Under the pieces are notes generated by a model. It was not told where the DNA came from and ran no database searches. It saw nothing but the letters and a program-made list of their open reading frames with translations. Shown one piece after another: positions 36,184 through 46,445 of a DNA stretch of 48,998 nt. The stretch is from Chrysochromulina tobinii (taxonomy: Eukaryota > Haptophyta > Prymnesiales > Chrysochromulinaceae), in the NCBI GenBank assembly GCA_001275005.1, contig JWZX01003387.1:1-48998 (forward strand). Reading direction: 5' to 3'. Each line of letters starts with the position of its first letter. The first letter of the stretch is position 1. Both the position numbers and the translations under genes were made by a program.

Positions 36184-38436
36184 TCAGCGGACTGACACGC
36201 CGCTTTCATGTGCCTCCTTCACCTCGTCATGCGTAGGCAGCGGACCGGCTCTCAGGAAGACGTGTTCAAATTGGGACATCACGGCGGCGGGCTCGAAGGC
36301 ACGGTGCGCATTGAAGTCGCCTCTCTGATTGCGGTCAAAGTGCAGCATCTGGTGTACAAGAGACGCGTGATCGCGATAGAAGAAGCGCTCCAAGTTGTGG
36401 CCGCGTAGTGTGTCGAGGTGCATACTGCCGTGTCCGTCGTCGTCGTGCGCTGCCGAGGCGAGCACCGGACGGTTGTGCGCGGAGAATTCGGCGCATGCAA
36501 GTCCAAACGTCTCGCCGCCACTTCGCGCGTGCAACATCGCGTCGCATGTGCGGATGAAGCTCGAAATACGCCCAACGTCCGAGGTGCGTGGAAGGTGGAT
36601 GATGTTGCGGCGGGGTGTGGTGAAGGGGGCAGTGTTTAGGAAGACAAAGTAGATGGAGTCGGCGCGCGCCCGCGCCACCTCGATAACGGCGCGACTGGCA
36701 AACTGGATGTCGAAGGTGTCCCATCCGCCGTGCCGGCCGAAGACGGTCGCATCGGCCGGGAGCCCGAGCTCCACGCGGAGGTTGGGTCCATGCGGATCGC
36801 ATGACCTCACGATGTGGGGCACGACAGGTGCAAAGCCGCGGACGCACGGGCTGATCTTGGCGTACACATCGCCGTGCGGCGTGTTGGCATGGAAGACGCA
36901 GTGGACGAGAGAACGCACGCTGCGTGGCAGCAGCCGCACGTCGGGCACGTACGGCGTGCCCTCCTTGATGATGTACACGTGGCCGATGCACTTGTTTTCA
37001 AGGAAGGCGCCCACCTCGTCGACTTGGAGCCCGATGACCCGCTTCGCGCCGAAGCGCCGCGTGAACTTATCACGCGCGCCATGGTACCCTTCGAGACCGG
37101 GGTACAGCACGTACGAAGTTAGTCCAAGGCAGCGCTCGCCAAAGTCAGCGTAATCGTAGACGGCCACCTCCGTGCCGCGCTCGCACATCGAATAGGTCCA
37201 GAAGGCGACGCGCTGGCCCAGCCTCGGCCGCCTTGGACAGCCATCGCCACCGCCGCCGCTTGCGCCGCCACCGCCGCCGCAGCATCTGCCACCTCCGCCG
37301 CAGCTACCGCTCCCACCATTGCCGCCGCCGCCCACGCCGCCCACGCCGCCCCCGCCACTCCCGCCACTCCCGCCACCGGCGTCGCCACCGGCGTCGCCAC
37401 CGCCGCCGTTACCGCCATCACGATCACCGTGAATGGCAGCTTTAGCAGAGTGAATGGTAGCTTTGGCACAGCGAATCGCAGCTTTGGCACTTGTATCTTT
37501 GGAATGGGCGAGGAGGCCGCAGCCCTCGAGCAGCAAGCTGACCTCGTCCAAGTGCCAACCCATCGCCTCGAGAGCATCGGCGAGGAGCCGCGGTGAGAGG
37601 CTCAGGCGCTGGGCAATCGTGAGGTCATCGGCCATGGATGGAAGATCGTCGAGTGCGGTTGCGATCTCCAGGGCGATCTCCTCGGATGAGTGGCCGTTGA
37701 TGAGCTCCACAGAATAACTTCGCGCCGCCAACGCTTGGCGCAACACGCCGATGGCAGTGATGCAGCGCTCCCATAGCGTGATGGGCGGATCCAGTGGCTC
37801 CAAGCGCGATGACGAGGGCATGGGGATTCGACCTTCCCGCCAGGATCGCATGAAGGCATTTATAATGCGCTGCCGATCAGTGACTGCGCTCACGCCACAT
37901 CGCTTCAGCCGTCGCATCAGTGCACTTCGGCCCTCAACAACGTCCACAGCAGAGCAATACCTATAAGCGAAGCTGCATAAGTCTTCGTCCTGCAGCTTTT
38001 CAAAAAGATGCGAGGCCCCCGCTTCCTCCAGAAGCATCGCCATGCCATGCAATAGGCGCGGCGGTGGGCACGATGTGCCACCCGATTCAAAGAAACTCCT
38101 CGCTTCTGCCTCAGTCCAGTGTTGCATGACAGCCAAGTCGAGCGGCACGTCGTCGGCGAGCGCCTCGCTCTGGAGCTCGTGCAACTTGTCGACAGAGAGC
38201 GGCATTAACGCGGTCCCGCCTAAAAGGTGCTCGTTTTCTGCCGTGAAGCGTGGGCCACCATTTACACGCAGGTTGTGATGGTGAGGATGCGTGTTGCCAA
38301 AAAAATCACCAAAAGCGCCGTCTCGGAACCTACCGGTACGCGTTGTGTTGAACAGCAGCCGGCACTCTTCGCAAATGGCGACGCTTACGCCCAACTCTCC
38401 AAGCTCCTGGGACCCATCAGCGTGGGAAAGGAGCAT
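36184..38436 (-). CDS. GT4-like glycosyltransferase with a novel N-terminal half and poly-Gly linker
   Basis: 750 residues, ATG start, single exon. The C-terminal part (about 405-735) is a GT-B glycosyltransferase: VAFWTYSMCERGTEVAVYDY, then HCVFHANTPHGDVYAKIS, PVVPHIVRSCDP, FGRHGGWDTFDIQFASRAVI, and the donor-binding ARSGGETFGLACAEF near 637-651. The E-x-F-G-x-x-x-x-E core is the family's nucleotide-sugar site. A Gly-rich linker (about 338-403) separates it from an N-terminal half I do not recognise, which contains CEECRLLFNTTRTGRF and an HPHHHN patch, then helical segments (SSEEIALEIATALDDL). No signal or membrane segment is seen. Its start lies 31 bp from the NIPA gene start on the other strand. 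Confidence 0.75.
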   Translation of the reverse strand: MLLSHADGSQELGELGVSVAICEECRLLFNTTRTGRFRDGAFGDFFGNTHPHHHNLRVNGGPRFTAENEHLLGGTALMPLSVDKLHELQSEALADDVPLDLAVMQHWTEAEARSFFESGGTSCPPPRLLHGMAMLLEEAGASHLFEKLQDEDLCSFAYRYCSAVDVVEGRSALMRRLKRCGVSAVTDRQRIINAFMRSWREGRIPMPSSSRLEPLDPPITLWERCITAIGVLRQALAARSYSVELINGHSSEEIALEIATALDDLPSMADDLTIAQRLSLSPRLLADALEAMGWHLDEVSLLLEGCGLLAHSKDTSAKAAIRCAKATIHSAKAAIHGDRDGGNGGGGDAGGDAGGGSGGSGGGGVGGVGGGGNGGSGSCGGGGRCCGGGGGASGGGGDGCPRRPRLGQRVAFWTYSMCERGTEVAVYDYADFGERCLGLTSYVLYPGLEGYHGARDKFTRRFGAKRVIGLQVDEVGAFLENKCIGHVYIIKEGTPYVPDVRLLPRSVRSLVHCVFHANTPHGDVYAKISPCVRGFAPVVPHIVRSCDPHGPNLRVELGLPADATVFGRHGGWDTFDIQFASRAVIEVARARADSIYFVFLNTAPFTTPRRNIIHLPRTSDVGRISSFIRTCDAMLHARSGGETFGLACAEFSAHNRPVLASAAHDDDGHGSMHLDTLRGHNLERFFYRDHASLVHQMLHFDRNQRGDFNAHRAFEPAAVMSQFEHVFLRAGPLPTHDEVKEAHESGVSVR

Positions 38437-38467
38437 TCTGAATAGCGGCGAGCAAGCGGTAGCTTAC
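38437..38467. promoter_or_regulatory. 31-bp shared 5' interval of two divergent genes
   Basis: Start codons of the GT4-like gene (38436, -) and the NIPA gene (38468, +) are only 31 bp apart. Promoters must overlap each other or the coding sequences, unless the real starts are further in. TACCGGTA at 38331-38338 lies inside the GT4-like coding region nearby. Confidence 0.4.
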
Positions 38468-39965
38468 ATGAGCAGCGATTTGAGGCGCCAGGCAGCGAGG
38501 CTGTCCGAGGCGGCAACAGAGGAGAATCGGAGGGGCATCTACCTCGCTCTCTGCAGCAGCATTTTCATAGGCGCGTCCTTCATCATCAAGAAGAAGGGCT
38601 TGATACTCGCGAGCCAGAAAGGCACGCGCGCCGGCGCGGGAGGCTACTCGTACCTAACGGAGCCGCTCTGGTGGGTCGGCATGTTGACGATGATCGGCGG
38701 CGAGTTTGCCAACTTCGCGGCATACGCTTATGCCCCGGCGATCGTGGTGACGCCGCTGGGCGCCTCGACGATCATCATCTCAGCAATCCTCGCCAATTTC
38801 TTTCTTGGCGAGTCGCTGCACGCATGCGGCATCCTCGCCTGCGTGCTCGCTGTGTGCGGCTCGCTCATTCTGCTCAGTCACGCACCCGCCGAGGCGCCGC
38901 TCGAGTCGGTCGAGGAGATCTGGGCGCTCGCCACGCAGCCGCAGTTCCTCGTGTACGCGTGCCTGGTCATCAGCCTCTCCATACTCCTCATGTACCGCTT
39001 CGCGCCGCGCTATGGGCGCACGCACCTGCTGATCTACGTGCTCATCTGCTCGCTGGTGGGCAGCCTCTCCGTCGTCTCATGCAAGGCACTCGGCATCGCA
39101 CTGAAGCTGACCTTGCGCGGGAGCAACCAGGTGTTCAAGAAGGAGACGTTCGCCTTCCTGTGCTGCGTCATCTGCTGCATCCTCGTCCAGATGAATTATC
39201 TGAACAAGGTGTGCGCTCGCACTCTCGCATGCATGCCGCCACGCGCCGCAGCCCCTCAGCCGCGCCTGCACACAACGCCTCGAGACGTAACGGCCGCACG
39301 CATGGTAGCCGTTACGCCCTGGCGCCGTCCTTGCGACGGTTCCCATGCACGCTGCTGCGCACTCCCGCCACCATACCACCGTGGCTGTGCGCTCGAAGCC
39401 GCACACGTCGCGTGATCATGTTCACAGCTGTGGCCACAATCCAGGGCGAGCCATCCCACACGCTTAAGCCTTGCCATGGGCGATGTGATTTTCAGCCTCC
39501 CGACACCTCGACTTCCGAGGCGCTGCCGCCCGCCCGCCTGGCTGTGGCGCCGCCGCACGCCTCCGGTGCCAGGAGTGCCCTCTGTGCCGCACACTCCCAG
39601 CCCCAATTCTCGCCTGTGAGCGCCCGCGTACCGACGGCTGTCTCGTGGTGCAGGCGCTCGACACCTTCAACACGGCCGTCGTCTCCTCGACGTACTATGT
39701 CTTCTTCACCACGTGCACCATCACCGCCTCGATGATCATGTACAAGGATTGGGAGGGGCAGGCCGCGGGCACGATCACCGTTCAGGTGGCCGGGTTCATG
39801 GTACTCATGGTAGGCGTCTACCTGCTCACAGTGACGCGCGACGCCGAACCGGGCTGCGCGGCGGGGATGCGTGTCGTGCTCGGCCGGCCGGCCCGCGGCC
39901 GACAGGCGGGCGGCCCCGAGTACTCGCTAGTGCGGACGGATGACCAGAGAGGGGACTCGGTCTGA
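38468..39965 (+). CDS. NIPA-family magnesium transporter, two exons
   Basis: A 350-residue multi-span membrane protein of the NIPA (SLC57) family, which transports Mg2+. Exons are 38468-39208 and 39654-39965. Conserved stretches are GIYLALCSSIFIGASFIIKK, EPLWWVGMLTMIGGEFANFA and VVTPLGASTIIISAILANFF. Later ones are HLLIYVLICSLVGSLSVVSC in the middle and, across the splice, MNYLNK joined to ALDTFNTAVVSSTYYVFFTT. I count about nine hydrophobic segments, as is usual. The C-terminal tail is basic and cytosolic. The ATG at 38468 was chosen because upstream frame sequence overlaps the divergent GT gene. The exon junction sits exactly in the conserved LNKALD...N motif. Confidence 0.93.
39209..39653 (+). 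other. Predicted intron of the NIPA gene (445 nt)
   Basis: The donor GTGTGCGC follows AAC AAG and the acceptor GTGGTGCAG precedes GCG CTC GAC, phase 0. This is the longest intron in the window. Reading through it would end the protein at 39415 with unrelated residues. Confidence 0.85.
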
Positions 39966-40277
39966 TGCTGCACTGTCCGGGGGGATGCGCGCTGCGTGCG
40001 CCTCGGTCGGCCCGTTCTAGGTACAAAGTTGATGTGGCTGTCCGGCGTCGGTGGGCGTCCCCGTCGTTCATTCAGTTTTGTGTATTCAGATCGTTTCAAA
40101 GTTTCACAGATCCCGTCATTTTGTATACGAGCTGAATCACAGCCAATGTTTAGAATTCGACACCCAAGACACCGGACCGGCGTACATACGGATGCGGTTA
40201 ACACTAGCTCGGGGACCCCTGGACCCCCTATTATCACAGCCATACTCGATCAGCCGCCGGGCCGGGCCGCTGAACGC
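39966..40277. other. Convergent intergenic region
   Basis: Lies between the ends of the NIPA (+) and fucosyltransferase-like (-) genes. No gene or notable repeat seen. Confidence 0.4.
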
Positions 40278-42100
40278 TTAGCCCCGCCCGGTCGCCTTAA
40301 GCGCGTCCTTGATAAGGCGCATCTTCATCTCGGTGATCTTCTTCCGGATACCCTTCGCGTCGCCCACCTGCGCAGCCGCTGCGAGCTGCTGCGTGTGGTG
40401 TACGAATTTCGCGGTATATTCTCACGTCATGCATATTCTACTTAAGCGGATTCCACCAAGAGGCGAGACCGGTGTCAGCAACAAGCTCCAGGCACTGTCT
40501 TCCGCCCGGCTAGAAAGCTGGTAAGATTTTGAAGCCACAGGTTGCGCGTGCACGCTTCAATCCGATGCAAGTCTCCTGTTTGCTTCCGTCTGTTGCCGCT
40601 TCTAGATCGTCCGTGTTTGGATGTACTCATGCACGCACGGCGAAAGTGAAGGAAGGGTGCTTGCCATGAGGCAGCCGGATCGACCTCCGTGTCGTCGGTG
40701 TCGAGGGCGGCATCACGACTCGATACCGTCTCGTAGTTTACGCTGGCATTCAATGACGGCACGTTCAAAGGAGGCCACAGCAAAAGATCGGGCAGCGTCC
40801 ACTGCACAGCCTTGGGATTCGAAACTTGCTCCTTAGCAAGGGGGCTCTCTGTCCAGACGGGCCGGGGCGCGGCAGCATCGCCTTTCCAAAGCTGGTCGGC
40901 GGTGCAGAGCCTGGGACGGCATCGCGAGTCTACGCGGCACTCCCAGTAACGCGCCCACTCGAGTTGCAAGGCCTCTCCAGCACTCGGCCAGAATGGTGCT
41001 GACCTTGTTGTTATCGTGCTTGCGTAGCCCACGTGGCGCATCGGCAGTGCCTCCGCACGGCGCTCGCCGAGCTTGACGCCGCAGCCAAACACACCAGCCC
41101 AAAACGAGAAGCCTGAGCTGCCCATCACGAACAGGTCAGCCTGTGACATCTGGATGAGCGCGTCGATGGTTGCATCGGCTGACGAGTCGAGGTGTATCTG
41201 CACTTCGGGTGCAATGGCGCGCACCGCCTCGGTGTCATTAGCTTGCCAGCCACGCTCTGAGAAGAGATCCACTTTCACGAACGGCGGTGCAAGCGGTCTA
41301 CCGAGCGCGCGGCGCACGCCAAGAAGCATGTCCAGCACAGTTGTCGTCTCAACCCAGTGTGGATGCGGCATCCTCGTCTTCGGCCCGAGATAGTACACGT
41401 CTCCGCGACGAACATGGACGCAAATACGTACAGGGCCGCCGTCAGTGGCACGAACCGCCGCTTGATCGGCTTCAGCAGCACGTCGGCGACGCACAAGAGC
41501 AGCGCGCCAAAAGCGCTCCCGCAACCACAGTGCTGTGTAGCGCACCTCGGGTGGATATGAGCAGGCCATGCCTGCCTTTACGAAGACTGGATCAGGAATC
41601 CCGTTTGCGCAGTCGTCAGTAAATGCTTGCCGTCCCTTTCGAAGCCACAAAGCGGAATTGTTCGGCAGCACTTTGATGCGTGCCGCAATGGTGGATGCAT
41701 TGCCTGCCGCGTGTGTCGGCTGTACGTACAGGTGCACTGGTTGGCCGTTGATGATTAACGCGCTGCTGCTGACCGTCAACAAGGGAGCGTAGACGGGTGG
41801 TACAACGCCGCGTGGGTCGCTCTCAAAGAAGTCGCTGAATGCAAGGCCAAGACCGTGTGCCATCGCTTGCGGCCGATGGAGGAGCCCGATGCCATGCCTC
41901 GAGGCGAGAGCGACGCCCGCCAAATAGGAATTTATGGCGTGTGCGAATCCTGCAAAGGTGTCCGTGTTTTTTAGCAGCCAGATGGAAGGCAGTGGCGTGG
42001 CACCTGCGCCTGGATCGCGTCGCATTCGATCCTTTAGGGAACGCATGCTCATTACCGGGTACCGGTACTTCACGTGAAGCTTTGGACGCCGCGCGCGCAT
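40278..42100 (-). CDS. Fucosyltransferase-like (GT11/GT23-type fold) protein, two exons
   Basis: A predicted GDP-fucose-type glycosyltransferase of 534 residues: exon 1 42100-40639, exon 2 40420-40278. The N-terminal NTDTFAGFAHAINSYLAG and GIGLLHRP resemble the opening strand/helix of this fold. ICVHVRRGDVYYLGP (226-240) is the H-x-R-R-G-D signature of the alpha-1,2/alpha-1,6 and protein O-fucosyltransferase superfamily. ADLFVMGSSGFSFWAGVFG is the later conserved motif. Without splicing the frame ends at 40475 in non-descript sequence; splicing adds a well-behaved helical tail (QLAAAAQVGDAKGIRKKITE). No clear membrane anchor is seen. Upstream codons reach a TTG at 42139. The acceptor sugar is unknown. 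Confidence 0.7.
40421..40638 (-). other. Predicted intron of the fucosyltransferase-like gene (218 nt)
   Basis: The donor GTGCGTGC follows CAC TTT CGC C and the acceptor GACGTGAG precedes AATATACC. Phase 1 on the donor side and two bases on the acceptor side give a CAA codon and restore the frame. Confidence 0.6.
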
Positions 42101-42153
42101 ACGTTGTACAGTAGGACGTAGTACCGCAGACGAGCTCAAGAGCTCTGCCCCAA

Positions 42154-42186
42154 GAGCTCAAGGCCGAGAGCTCAAGGCCGAGAGCT
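42154..42186. repeat. 14-bp tandem repeat in divergent promoter
   Basis: GAGCTCAAGGCCGA occurs twice head to tail (42154-42167, 42168-42181), followed by GAGCT, with further GAGCTC sites just before it. It lies between the starts at 42100 (-) and 42225 (+). Confidence 0.85.
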
Positions 42187-42224
42187 GTGAATTTAGATTC
42201 ATAGAGTAGGAATTTCCAGCGGCC

Positions 42225-45167
42225 ATGCAGATGAATGCTGGTGAGGCGATCGACTGTGCCCTTTACAAACTCACACGCTCGGTCGCAGATCGCAACGATG
42301 GCCTCGCCGAGATTAAGGCCCTGCTCAGCACCGAGACCAGTGCGATTACCGAGCGGCTCGGCGACGTGCTCGGAAGTGTGCTCACCCTGCTGAATCATCC
42401 AGAGCGACAGCGATCTGTCTCGGACGATGACTTCATGCTGGTGGCGGTGGTCTGCTCACTGATGAGTCATACGTCATTGCTCAGCGGAAGCACTGGGACG
42501 AGGCTGATGCCACGAGCGCAGCAGTGCCTGCGAGCAATGGTCGACCTGTGTGGGACACGCGCCGCCGCCAAGCTCGTGCCTTCAGACCATGCCTTGAAGA
42601 CGCACAAACTGACCACGATCAACATGTTCGCCACCCTCTCGGCCGCGAGCACCCAGGGCCCGGGCGTACAGATGCTCCTCTCAGAGCTCCCGTCCGTGCT
42701 GCGCGCGCTCGCCGCCGGCCTCGCTGCTGCACCAAAGTCTTGCCTCATCTGCCTCCGTCTGCTGCTCTCCGCCGACCGCGCCGCGATGCACGCGCACGCT
42801 GAGCTCTGGCTGCCCGGCGTCGTCGAGTTTGTGCTCGACGAGCTCAAAGAGGCGCGACTGGCTGACGCCGAGGCGGCGCGGCTCGCAGCCGCCGAGGCCA
42901 CCGGTAAGAAGGGGCCCGCTGTGAGCTCATCGGAGGCCAAGGACAAGAGCAAGGAGGCTGGCGAGGCGAAGGACAAGAGCAAGGAGGCTGACGAGGCCAA
43001 GGAGAACCAGGGCGGCGCAGGCAGCAGCGGCCGCCGCTCCCCGGTCGACTTCCACAACCACCCGCTATCAGCGCCTTCTGCCACTTTCGGACTTCCGCAA
43101 CCACCCACGGCCGGCGGTGGAGCGGGCGGCGGTGGTGCGGCCGTCGCTGGCGGTGGAGCGGGCGGCGGTGGTGCGGCCGTCGGTGGCGGTGAAGGGGGCG
43201 GTGAAGGGGTCGCCGGTGGGAGCGGCGGCGTTCGCGCGAACCGGGGCGGTGGCGTCCGCCACGGCAGCGGTGGCCGGCCAGAGCTCATCAGAGCTCATCA
43301 GAGCTCATCAGAGCTCATCAGCCAGGCCATCAGCTTGCTCGACGCCACGGCGCCGCTGACGCCGTCGCCGACGCCGCAGCGCACCCACGCGCTCTGTGAA
43401 CAGGTGTGGGAAGTGATCGCACGAACGCCGCCGGGGCTGCCCGAGCCGATCCTTCTACCGACGCCCACCACCAACGCGGCACGAGAGGAGGCAACAGCGC
43501 GCCTATGGGGTGCCGTGGCCGAGCTGCTGGGTCCCTATCTGGGCGAGCCCGACCGCCGCGATCAGCTGAACCAGTTCCTGACGCTACCGTCGGCTGGGTT
43601 TGGCGCGAAAGAGCCGTCCGACCGCTCTCCTGCGTACGCAATGCGTGCGGGCATGTTCCGCGCATGGCGACGGCTCGTACGTACTTGGACGCCGCTGATG
43701 GTCGATGCGGAGGACCGCTCGAATAGCGAGAGACGCCTCTCCCTTCTCATGATGCCGCTGCGTGATCTGTGGAAGGCCTGGGAGAGTTGGCCGTCGCTGC
43801 CCTCCGCAGCGCTGCCCCCGAGCGCGGGTACCTCGAGCGGCGTGCCCACCGTTAGCGGCGGCGCGCTGGGTGCTACGGGGCTCGCGCAGGTGGAAGAAGC
43901 GGCAGCCGCCTGCTGGTGCTCCGCGTGCGAGGCCCTCGGTGCGCGCGCCTTCCACCCGTCTGCGGATTCACTCTGGGCGCTCACTGTGCTGCCGATGGCG
44001 GCGCATCCACATCCACCGGTGCGCCAGGCGCTGCTGTCCACGCTCGATCAGGCGATGAGCGCCCACCACAGCGCTGTGATGGCGTGGCTCTGCCGCGCGA
44101 GTGGACGCGCGCTCTTTGGCGACATCATCCGCCGCGCCTCCACCGCGGAGGCGCACCTTCTGCGCTGCCACCACGGCGCCAGCGCACGGACGGGCGCTGC
44201 TGCGCCGGTGAGCGTCGCCGGTGCGGCCGCCAGCGGAAGCGGCGCCCAGTCGACCTCGGCCGCTGCCGGCTGGGACGCGGCTCGCGAGGCGACTGTCGTC
44301 GAGTGGACCTCGGGAGGCGCCTTGGGTGGTGGCGGGGCATGTCCCGCCACCCCCACGGCCGATCTCGAGGGCCTGCAGTGCAATGGCAGGGGCAGAAGCG
44401 GCGGTAGCGGCGGTAGCGCGCCCTCCTCCGAGCTGCGCCACCCGATCACTTCTTTGCGCATCATCTGCCGCTGCTGGCTGCGTGCGCTCCTTGGTCTGCT
44501 CGAGCTACCCGTTCCGGCGGTCGCCTCGAGCCTAGATGAGAAGCGGCGTGCCGTCTCTGACGTGTGCGGCGCTCTGCTCGCGACTGATCCGGCCGTCGCC
44601 TTCGCGCAGCTCGGCGATCAGCTCCTCGGCGATCAGCTGCGCGCTCTGCTTCTCTGTACTCCCGAGCTTGCAAGCCATACGCTACCTCGGCTCGGTAGCC
44701 TACTCTTCGACCCAACCATCGCCTCCGTCGGCTCCCCATGCATGTCAGCGGGAGCCTCGCTCTGCGTGGCCGCGGTGCGCGCCCTCGCGCTCCAGAGCAC
44801 CGACCCGCAGCTCGTGCGCCTGCGCCGAGACGGCGCTCGAGACGGCGCTCGAGACGGCGCTCGAGACGGCGCTCGCGACGGCGCCCCGAGCTCCACCGAG
44901 CTCGCGGGGGGCATCCAGGTGGTCGCACGGGTGGTTCAGTTGGTGCTTGAGGGTGCGATCCCTGAGCGGTGCTCGTCGGTGCTCCACGACGGCGCGTTCG
45001 CGCTCACAGCCGAAGCGATGCATGCATGGCAGATCCTCGCCGTGTATATGGCCGGGCAGGCGGCCTTGCGCGCCCGTGGCGCCGCGCACGCCCTCGCCCT
45101 CTGCCGGCCGCCGCCCTCGGCCGAGCAGCTCCAGGTGGTGCAGTTGCTCGGTCTCGGGCCAAAAGCA

Positions 45168-45203
<36 letters not shown>

Positions 45204-46445
45204 CACCACCCCGAATGCGTGCCAGAATGCTTGGCCAAGCTGAAGCACGCGGCGGTATGGAACCCCACAGCCTCCACTGGGGGCAAGCACCATTGGACAT
45301 GCCCCAACGTTGGGCGGCCGGGCTTCGTCGAGGCGCGTACTGCCGCGCATTTGGCCCGAACCGCCGATGCCGCCGCCGCCGCCGCCGCGCCATCCCATCC
45401 ATTCACAGCCGCCGCGCCGCCCCGTCCATTCACAGCCGATGCGCCACCGGTCTGGGCGACGGTGTGCACGACTCTGCTGCAGACGTCCCCGAAGCCCAGC
45501 CGACTCTTTGGCAGCGCCATCTCCGCGGACGCTGTGCGAGCCGTGTGGGAGGCGACGCTGCGAACGCTCGCGCATCTCGACCCCACCGAAGTGCGCTCAC
45601 TACGGCGCTCGACCCTCGCGCATCTCGACCCCACCGAAGTGCGCTCACTACGGCGCTCGACCCCACCGCTCCCTCTCATACCTGACTTGGGCGCTGAGTT
45701 GGGCGCTGTGAGCCCGTCGGATGAGCCGCCTGTGCCCGCGGATGCGGGCAACGGCCACAGCACCGACGCCAGCGCCAGTGCCGGCTCGAGTACCAAGTGG
45801 CTGTACAGCCTGATGAGCGAGGCGCTCGCGCCTGGTGTGGAACCAGCACTGCGCTTGCCCGCCGTCCGTTGGTGCCGCACACCCACACTCGTGAGCCTGC
45901 TGAGGGAAGAGACCCCACAGCTGGCCGCGCTAGCTGCGGCGCTTGCGGGCGTGCCGGGCCAGCAGCTGCACGGCGTCGCTGCGATCGCGACGGCGGACGG
46001 CGGAACAGTGCTTCCCTTTACGGACGTTACGGAGCGCGAGGACGAGCAGCAGGAGGAGGGGATGGAGCTCGACGATGACGACGACGACGACGACGGCGAC
46101 GACGGTGACGACGACGACGACGACGCATCCGAGGATGGCGCTGCTCCGCCCCTCGACAAGGCAAGATCCCTCGCGCGCAAGCGCAAACGTGCCGAGAGCG
46201 CGGGCGCGGGCGCTGCCGTGGGCGCCATTACTGAGGCCGTGCAGCACAGCCTGGCGGATGCACTGGCCCATGTCGAGTCGCTGAATGGGGGCGCTCTCGA
46301 GCGGATGAGGCCAGCCGAGCTGTTCAGCGTGCTCGAGGCGCTGGGCGAGCGTGCTATGCTGGCGACGCGGCTGCTCCGCGCGACGCAACGCGCGCAGCAG
46401 AAGGTCGCGCGCGCCCTGAGCAAGGTGCATAAGAAAGGTAACTAG
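42225..46445 (+). CDS. Large helical-repeat (HEAT/ARM-like) protein, possibly Rif1-related
   Basis: 1406 residues, single exon, ATG start. The N-terminal 210 residues are helical repeats (LGDVLGSVLTLLNHPERQRS). A low-complexity stretch follows at about 215-360 (KDKSKEAGEAKDKSKEADEA, then Gly-rich). Residues about 370-650 are helical again, including MFRAWRRLVRTWTPLMVD, RRLSLLMMPLRDLWKAWESW and HPPVRQALLSTLDQAM, which faintly recalls the Rif1 N-terminal HEAT domain. The later part alternates helices with Ala runs, DGAR repeats and a long Asp run at 46071-46128, then an NLS-like RKRKRAE and a final helical pair. A nuclear chromatin role is a guess; the family assignment is weak. Several recent in-frame tandem duplications are present. 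Confidence 0.65.
43281..43320. repeat. 10-bp x4 tandem repeat in coding sequence
   Basis: GAGCTCATCA occurs four times head to tail. Ten is not a multiple of three, so each copy is read in a different frame (ELIRAHQSSSELIS). Confidence 0.95.
44829..44886. repeat. 12-nt x4.5 tandem repeat encoding DGAR repeats
   Basis: GACGGCGCTCGA is repeated head to tail, the fourth copy with one change. The frame is kept, giving DGARDGARDGARDGARDGAP. Confidence 0.95.
45567..45662. repeat. Perfect 48-nt tandem duplication in coding sequence
   Basis: Two identical 48-nt copies, 45567-45614 and 45615-45662, encode LAHLDPTEVRSLRRST twice. The exact identity suggests a very recent event. Confidence 0.95.

Noticed and set aside
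42467-43288. Long minus-strand open frame opposite the helical-repeat gene
   Set aside because: It is a shadow of GC-rich repeats: Pro/Ala/Ser composition mirrors the Gly-rich sense strand. The same applies to frames at 44745-45575 and 44936-46423.
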